Source of the DNA: HGM12587 sp964580255
GTDB taxonomy: Bacteria > Bacillota > Clostridia > Lachnospirales > Lachnospiraceae
Direction: 5' to 3'
DNA: 8,997 nucleotides
NCBI GenBank assembly: GCA_964580255.1
Contig: CAZOJX010000075.1
Span: forward strand, 1 to 8,997
Both the position numbers and the translations under genes were made by a program. Positions 5,889 to 8,997 of the stretch are shown here, piece by piece (the stretch's first letter is position 1; each line of letters starts with the position of its first letter). The notes under the pieces are model-generated. The model was not told where the DNA came from and did not search any database. It saw only the letters and a program-made list of their open reading frames with translations.

Positions 5889-7565
5889 TTACGGAAGATA
5901 GAATCCAATTCCATGGGTAAGCTGTTTCCACTCGTAACCCATCGGCAGGAGCAGTTTTTCCACAAGAATCGAATCAAAGATGGAAGCATCCGCCTCTGCG
6001 CAGTAAACAACGCTCGGGAATTTTCCTTCTCCCTCGTGAATCTCATAATAACGATAAAGTCTTGTTTCATTGGTGAATACCTGCCAGGTCGAATAGGACG
6101 CTACTTTTTTATCCGCATACAGATAAAGCAGAGGTTCTGAGCCCACTACCAGGAATCCGTCTTCCTCCGTCATGTGCAGGGCATCAATGTCATCATACAT
6201 TTCTTCGTAGTAATTGACTGTAGATTCCGTGGTATACAGCCCTTTGGCAGCCCCACGTTCCACCTTTACCTTTAATTCTGACAGCGGTGCGTCCGCCCAG
6301 ACGTAAGTGATCCTTAAAAAGAGCATGATTCCCAGCTGTAAAAGGATCAGACCATGGAACAAAATCTTTACAAAACGTTCCTCTTGTCCTTTCGCCCAAA
6401 GAGCAGTCAAAAGCACTGACGCAGCTCCTGCCGTCACAAACGCAGCCGAAACCGCTAAAGGACCGGTATTCGATGTAATCTGAACAATAAACGGATAACA
6501 CATGGCCGGCACATACCAGGCAAAAAAGAGCTTTTTCCGTTTCTTTTCCGATACTACATAAGCAGGTACCCCCAAAAAGCAGATCGGTACAGTTACCAGA
6601 TTGACCGGCACATAATCAGAAATCAGGCCGTGGTAGATCATATAAGGCAGAACAGACACTGCTGCGATCAACATATAAATCCTGCCATGAGCCACTCGTC
6701 TTCGATCCGCCAGTGCGGCTCCGCTGACCAAAAGCGGCACCAAAACAGCCCCCAGGTAATGCTCCCGGAAATAACGGAAATAATCGGAGATCTTTACACC
6801 CCAACGCTGGACATGTTCCTGATCCCCTACAATGTAAGGAAGATTTTTTACGATCCGTTCCAAAGTTGCATGCCAGAAGGTAAAAATTAAAAACAGGATC
6901 AATATTCCTGCCGCAGTCAGGCTCATTTTCACAAAGGTCTGAAACTGCAGTGCCGCCGGCACTTCTTTTTTCATTTTTTTCAAAAGCAGGGTCACCAAAG
7001 CACAGGCAATGCCGTAAAGGACATATGCAAACACCGCATACGGATTTCCCATGACCACAATGCTGGCAAACACGCCGCACCAAATGCAGTTTTTCCAGTC
7101 CGGCCGTTCCATCATTGCCAGAGTTACGAGAAATGCGATCAGCGCACTGTTTGCCATGGTATTATAGGATAAGCTGTTAATATTAAATGCCGTACTCAGA
7201 AGATAGAAAAAAACCGGGAAAAAGCTTCCATAACCGAATTTTTTCAGTTTTCCGTACAAATATCCGCTGATCAGAAGCTGAAATACAATATACAGCAGAC
7301 GAAACGCCAAGATCATGCCATCGTTAGATCCCAGGATCAGACGAAAAATTGCAAAAAACGGATACAGCCAAAAGCTGCACATCTGCTGGGTCGGATTCCA
7401 CTCATCGCAAAGCATTCCGTCTCCAAACCAGAGACGATATGCGGTTCCGATATAATATGCTTCATCTGTTGTATTCACACTATAAAAACAGCGCCAGAAC
7501 AGGATCAGACCGATCCCCAAAAGCCCTGCCAGAAACCATAAATTTTGTTTTCTCATTTTTTCCAT
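5889..7565 (-). CDS. Multi-pass membrane protein, GT-C glycosyltransferase-like
   Basis: A 558-aa integral membrane protein with about 12-13 hydrophobic segments spread over residues 10-420 (for example 10-29, 84-104, 138-152, 164-195, 215-232, 270-286, 295-312, 320-337, 345-363, 370-390, 400-421). A soluble C-terminal domain of about 135 residues follows, probably outside the membrane. The first outer loop carries NTTDEAYY with D34-E35. An acidic pair after TM1 is where GT-C enzymes of the PMT/ArnT type place the catalytic or metal-binding carboxylate. A polyprenyl-phosphate-sugar-dependent transferase acting on wall or surface glycan is therefore likely, but donor and acceptor are unknown. 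The ATG at 7563-7565 follows an excellent AAGGAG ribosome binding site. It is monocistronic, with its own promoter and terminator. Confidence 0.75.
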   Translation of the reverse strand: MEKMRKQNLWFLAGLLGIGLILFWRCFYSVNTTDEAYYIGTAYRLWFGDGMLCDEWNPTQQMCSFWLYPFFAIFRLILGSNDGMILAFRLLYIVFQLLISGYLYGKLKKFGYGSFFPVFFYLLSTAFNINSLSYNTMANSALIAFLVTLAMMERPDWKNCIWCGVFASIVVMGNPYAVFAYVLYGIACALVTLLLKKMKKEVPAALQFQTFVKMSLTAAGILILFLIFTFWHATLERIVKNLPYIVGDQEHVQRWGVKISDYFRYFREHYLGAVLVPLLVSGAALADRRRVAHGRIYMLIAAVSVLPYMIYHGLISDYVPVNLVTVPICFLGVPAYVVSEKKRKKLFFAWYVPAMCYPFIVQITSNTGPLAVSAAFVTAGAASVLLTALWAKGQEERFVKILFHGLILLQLGIMLFLRITYVWADAPLSELKVKVERGAAKGLYTTESTVNYYEEMYDDIDALHMTEEDGFLVVGSEPLLYLYADKKVASYSTWQVFTNETRLYRYYEIHEGEGKFPSVVYCAEADASIFDSILVEKLLLPMGYEWKQLTHGIGFYLP

Positions 7566-7608
7566 AAGAACTCCTTTTCGAGCATTCCCTGCTCTGATCG
7601 TTATCCCT

Positions 7609-7638
7609 AGTATAACGTAAACAGCCCTGCCAGTTCAA
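7609..7638 (-). promoter_or_regulatory. Promoter of the GT-C-like membrane protein gene
   Basis: On the minus strand TTGAAC (7633-7638) and TATACT (7609-7614) are 18 nt apart, a good sigma-A-type match (each about 5/6). The predicted start is near 7602, about 37 nt before the ATG, with the AAGGAG ribosome binding site at about 7572-7577. It diverges from the small plus-strand gene at 7714. Confidence 0.7.
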
Positions 7639-7678
7639 TAAGTATTTCTTTTCCCTTTTCTTTCCCGCGAAAAACAGG

Positions 7679-7684
7679 TATACT
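7679..7684 (+). promoter_or_regulatory. Possible -10 box of the 91-aa protein gene
   Basis: TATACT lies 30 nt before the ATG at 7714 in the divergent intergenic region. No convincing -35 is found 16-18 nt upstream, where the sequence is a pyrimidine tract. The assignment rests on position and the -10 match alone. Confidence 0.35.
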
Positions 7685-7713
7685 AGGAACCATCGAATGT
7701 TTTGGAGGCACCT

Positions 7714-7989
7714 ATGTTTCGTATTTGGGGAAAAATATTTAAAGATAACCATCTCATAAAGGATCTCACCGTTTGTGATGATTCAGATTCCACCAGAACC
7801 CAGAAAGTCTTTCATGCGCTGGACGAGCTATGCAGCGTTTTTGATCTGGGAAAGCCAATCTGGCTGGAATCCAATATCCGGGAATTTCAACAGCACGCAA
7901 AAACCCGTTTTCGTCAGGACAGTTTTATTGAAGAAGTCGATTTTGACTATCTGGAATTTCAGGTAATCGAAGAAGATTCTCTCTGGTAA
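7714..7989 (+). CDS. Small protein of unknown function (91 aa)
   Basis: I do not recognise the family. The ATG at 7714 follows TTGGAGGCACCT, with GGAGG about 6 nt upstream; a TTG at 7702 would start inside this ribosome binding site and is rejected. The product begins MFRIWGKIFKDN and has no signal peptide or membrane segment. It is soluble and acidic toward the C-terminus (SFIEEVDFDYLEFQVIEED), which reads as alternating beta-strand-like sequence after a likely helix around residues 30-42. It is flanked by a divergent promoter region upstream and a strong terminator immediately downstream, so it is a single-gene unit. The clear ribosome binding site, terminator and normal codon use make it a real gene. 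Function cannot be inferred. Confidence 0.82.
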   Translation: MFRIWGKIFKDNHLIKDLTVCDDSDSTRTQKVFHALDELCSVFDLGKPIWLESNIREFQQHAKTRFRQDSFIEEVDFDYLEFQVIEEDSLW

Positions 7990-8024
7990 TCCCTGTCCCA
8001 TATTTACATTTATACAAAGAAAAA

Positions 8025-8070
8025 CACCGGAGGATCCACAAATCGGTTCTTCCGGTGCTTTTTTGTTTTC
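8025..8070. terminator. Bidirectional terminator between convergent genes
   Basis: A 13-position stem (8025-8037 with 8045-8057) has one wobble, one mismatch and a 7-nt loop. The plus-strand RNA continues CUUUUUUGUUUU and the minus-strand RNA continues UGUUUUUCUUUG. It therefore serves both the 91-aa protein gene (stop 7989) and the Lys/Ala-rich protein gene (stop 8088). Confidence 0.93.
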
Positions 8071-8087
8071 GTTCTTTAGCCTACAGA

Positions 8088-8483
8088 TTAAAAATCAACT
8101 CTGCCGGTTACATCACCATTTACTACATAGTAGATAGATGCTTCTTCCGGTTTTACATAAACTGCGATGTCTTTGATCTCAGCTTCTTTGTTTCCTGTTG
8201 CAATCCATGCCTCTTTCACTCTTGCAACTGCTTCTTCCATAGAAACTTCTTTTCCTGCTGCCTGTACAACAAAAGTTGTCTTAACCGCTTTTTTTACAGT
8301 TCTTTTTGCTGCCGGTTTCTTTGCTGCAGTTTCTTTTACTGTAACTTTTTTTTCGGTCTTTTCCGCTTTTACAGCTTTCTTTTCTGCTGGTGTTTTTTCT
8401 ACTTTAACGGTTTCTTCAACTTTTACGATCTTTTCTGTCTGTACTGGAGCTGTCTTTGTAGCTGCTGTTTTCTTTGCTGCCAT
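8088..8483 (-). CDS. Lys/Ala-rich histone-tail-like protein with a small C-terminal domain (DUF6465-like)
   Basis: The 131-aa protein has two halves. Residues 1-68 are low complexity: about 20 Lys and one Arg against 8 Glu, with AAKK, KKP and PAAKR repeats like the tail of histone H1 or bacterial AlgP/HupB-type proteins. Residues 69-131 form a compact ordered domain (TTFVVQAAGKEVSMEEAV, then AVYVKPEEASIYYVVNGD) that I associate with the Lachnospiraceae DUF6465 family, recalled rather than checked. A nucleic-acid-binding role for the tail is inference. The start is ATG at 8481-8483 with AAAAGGAGAA upstream; a TTG at 8507 would add 8 residues that encode the ribosome binding site itself and is rejected. 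Repetitive lysine and alanine codons explain the long open frames on the opposite strand, which are not genes. Confidence 0.87.
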   Translation of the reverse strand: MAAKKTAATKTAPVQTEKIVKVEETVKVEKTPAEKKAVKAEKTEKKVTVKETAAKKPAAKRTVKKAVKTTFVVQAAGKEVSMEEAVARVKEAWIATGNKEAEIKDIAVYVKPEEASIYYVVNGDVTGRVDF

Positions 8484-8524
8484 AGTTATCTTCTCCTTTT
8501 TGGTCAATATGTATCATACGTTAT

Positions 8525-8563
8525 GGGAATATTGTACAATTTCCCTGCACGACTTTTGTACAA
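8525..8563. promoter_or_regulatory. Paired TTGTACAA palindromes upstream of the Lys/Ala-rich protein gene
   Basis: The 8-bp palindrome TTGTACAA occurs at 8532-8539 (within the 10-bp palindrome ATTGTACAAT) and again at 8556-8563, with centres 24 bp apart. The first is flanked by GGGAA (8525-8529) and TTCCC (8541-8545), giving a larger imperfect dyad. The pair lies about 50-80 nt before the ATG at 8483, where a promoter is expected, although no clear -35/-10 pair was found. A regulator binding site is inferred; the regulator is unknown. Confidence 0.4.
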
Positions 8564-8637
8564 TAACACGAAATCCTTGATTTTGCAAGGTTTTTTCCTG
8601 TTTTCCTTAAAATCTACTTGTCTTTTTGCAGAATCCG

Positions 8638-8665
8638 TTGCAAAAATCATCGAATGTGTTACACT
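8638..8665 (+). promoter_or_regulatory. Probable promoter of the 55-aa protein gene
   Basis: TTGCAA (8638-8643), 16 nt, TACACT (8660-8665), with the -10 preceded by TGT to make an extended -10 TGTTACACT. The predicted start is near 8672, about 70 nt before the ATG. Each hexamer is only about 4/6, and the extended -10 is the main support. Confidence 0.5.
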
Positions 8666-8742
8666 AAAATCACTAAGAAAATCCGCTATTGGAGAATCGT
8701 TCCACGTCTGTTATTTTCAAACTTTCCCGGAAAGGAGTTCTT

Positions 8743-8910
8743 ATGATTGAATTAAAATTTGATTGCAAAGAAACAGAAGATTACTATTGGAAAATGAGAA
8801 AAAATCTCGGCATCGGCAGACCTTCCAAATGGAACAACCCTGAAAAGGTGATTACCATGGAAGATGTAGAGCGGTACATCAAAGATGCCAAAAACATTTT
8901 AAGCTGTTAG
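8743..8910 (+). CDS. Small charged protein of unknown function (55 aa)
   Basis: I do not recognise the family. The ATG at 8743 follows AAAGGAG with about 5 nt spacing, a strong ribosome binding site; an in-frame TTG at 8689 has no ribosome binding site in a suitable place. The product is highly charged, has no membrane segment, and contains a tyrosine/tryptophan cluster (YYW, 14-16), a GIGRPSKW stretch (23-30) and a probable C-terminal helix (about 38-52). It ends in Cys, with a second Cys at residue 8. A promoter upstream and a strong terminator 21 nt downstream make it a complete stand-alone unit. Short length limits confidence, but the three expression signals together support a real gene. 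Confidence 0.75.
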   Translation: MIELKFDCKETEDYYWKMRKNLGIGRPSKWNNPEKVITMEDVERYIKDAKNILSC

Positions 8911-8931
8911 AACACAGCACACTTCCAACAC

Positions 8932-8964
8932 AAAAGCTCCTGACATTGCCTGCAGGAGCTTTTT
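8932..8964 (+). terminator. Terminator of the 55-aa protein gene
   Basis: AAAAGCTCCTG (8932-8942) pairs with CAGGAGCTTTT (8953-8963) in an 11-bp stem with a 10-nt loop. The right arm runs into TTTTT (8960-8964), the U-tract for plus-strand transcripts. The AAAA at the left base gives a U-tract for opposite-strand transcripts too, so it may also end a gene entering from the right. Confidence 0.9.
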
Positions 8965-8997
8965 GTGCGGGGAGGGAGACCCCCTAATATTGTTTTA

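Noticed and set aside
5768..6070. 100-codon minus-strand frame over the end of the membrane protein gene and the small RNA region
   Set aside because: It lies out of frame inside the GT-C-like gene, crosses that gene's terminator, has no good start context and no recognisable domain.
8575..8596. CCTTG/CAAGG hairpin followed by TTTTTT on the plus strand
   Set aside because: The stem is only 5 bp and no plus-strand gene ends before it; too weak to call a terminator.
7691..8657. Ten-base repeat CATCGAATGT at 7691 and 8648, each upstream of a small plus-strand gene
   Set aside because: The copies sit at different positions relative to the -10 boxes, and repeats of this length are expected by chance in 9 kb.
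8055..8750. Long plus-strand open frames opposite the Lys/Ala-rich gene
   Set aside because: The translations are Cys/Phe/Ser- or Ala/Thr/Phe-rich low-complexity products of the complement of Lys/Ala codons. There is no ribosome binding site, and they run through a strong terminator.
8969..8984. GGGG...CCCCC inverted repeat near the right edge
   Set aside because: A 4-bp stem at the window end without enough downstream context to interpret.

Overview
The window looks like chromosomal DNA from a low-to-moderate GC, Gram-positive anaerobe of the Clostridia, most likely Lachnospiraceae. This is inferred from a MurZ/MurA2-type murA, a CBS/DRTGG-containing family II pyrophosphatase, a LysM-G5-M23 wall hydrolase, strong AGGAG-type ribosome binding sites, and a lysine/alanine-rich small protein with a C-terminal domain I associate with that family. 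I see no mobile elements, CRISPR arrays, tRNA or rRNA genes.

Layout. On the minus strand from the left edge are the 5' part of valS (runs off the window) and, 32 nt upstream of it, murA, with an extended -10 promoter near 1685-1712. A strong terminator (1719-1756) separates these from a three-gene minus-strand operon transcribed right to left: ppaC (manganese-dependent pyrophosphatase), a flavin reductase-like protein, and a secreted LysM-G5-M23 endopeptidase. The ppaC/flavin reductase gap is 18 nt, and the last two genes overlap by 35 nt. Beyond ppaC lies a 331-nt non-coding region (5558-5888). Then comes a minus-strand multi-pass membrane protein resembling a GT-C glycosyltransferase, with its own promoter. 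The right part holds two small plus-strand genes of unknown function (91 and 55 aa). Between them, on the minus strand, is a 131-aa Lys/Ala-rich, histone-tail-like protein. Most of these units have clear terminators.

Most interesting region. The non-coding stretch between ppaC and the membrane protein gene appears to hold an unannotated plus-strand small RNA gene. Four TTCATA/TTTACA-like hexamers repeat at an exact 11-nt period (5691-5729) and end 9 nt before a TATACT -10 box that lacks a -35 box. This is the geometry of a PhoP (Pho regulon) activated promoter. The predicted transcript (about 5751-5876) has no credible ORF. It contains a 12-bp stem closed by a GAAA tetraloop whose two wobble pairs are G-U only if the plus strand is the RNA. 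A single-stranded CACUCCUCAU segment complementary to Shine-Dalgarno sequences follows, and then a GC-rich terminator hairpin. A phosphate-responsive regulatory RNA divergent from the phosphate-releasing enzyme PpaC is a coherent but untested hypothesis.

Functional theme. The left and central genes serve wall synthesis and remodelling (murA, M23 hydrolase), phosphate recycling from pyrophosphate (ppaC) and translation (valS). The remaining genes are accessory or uncharacterised.
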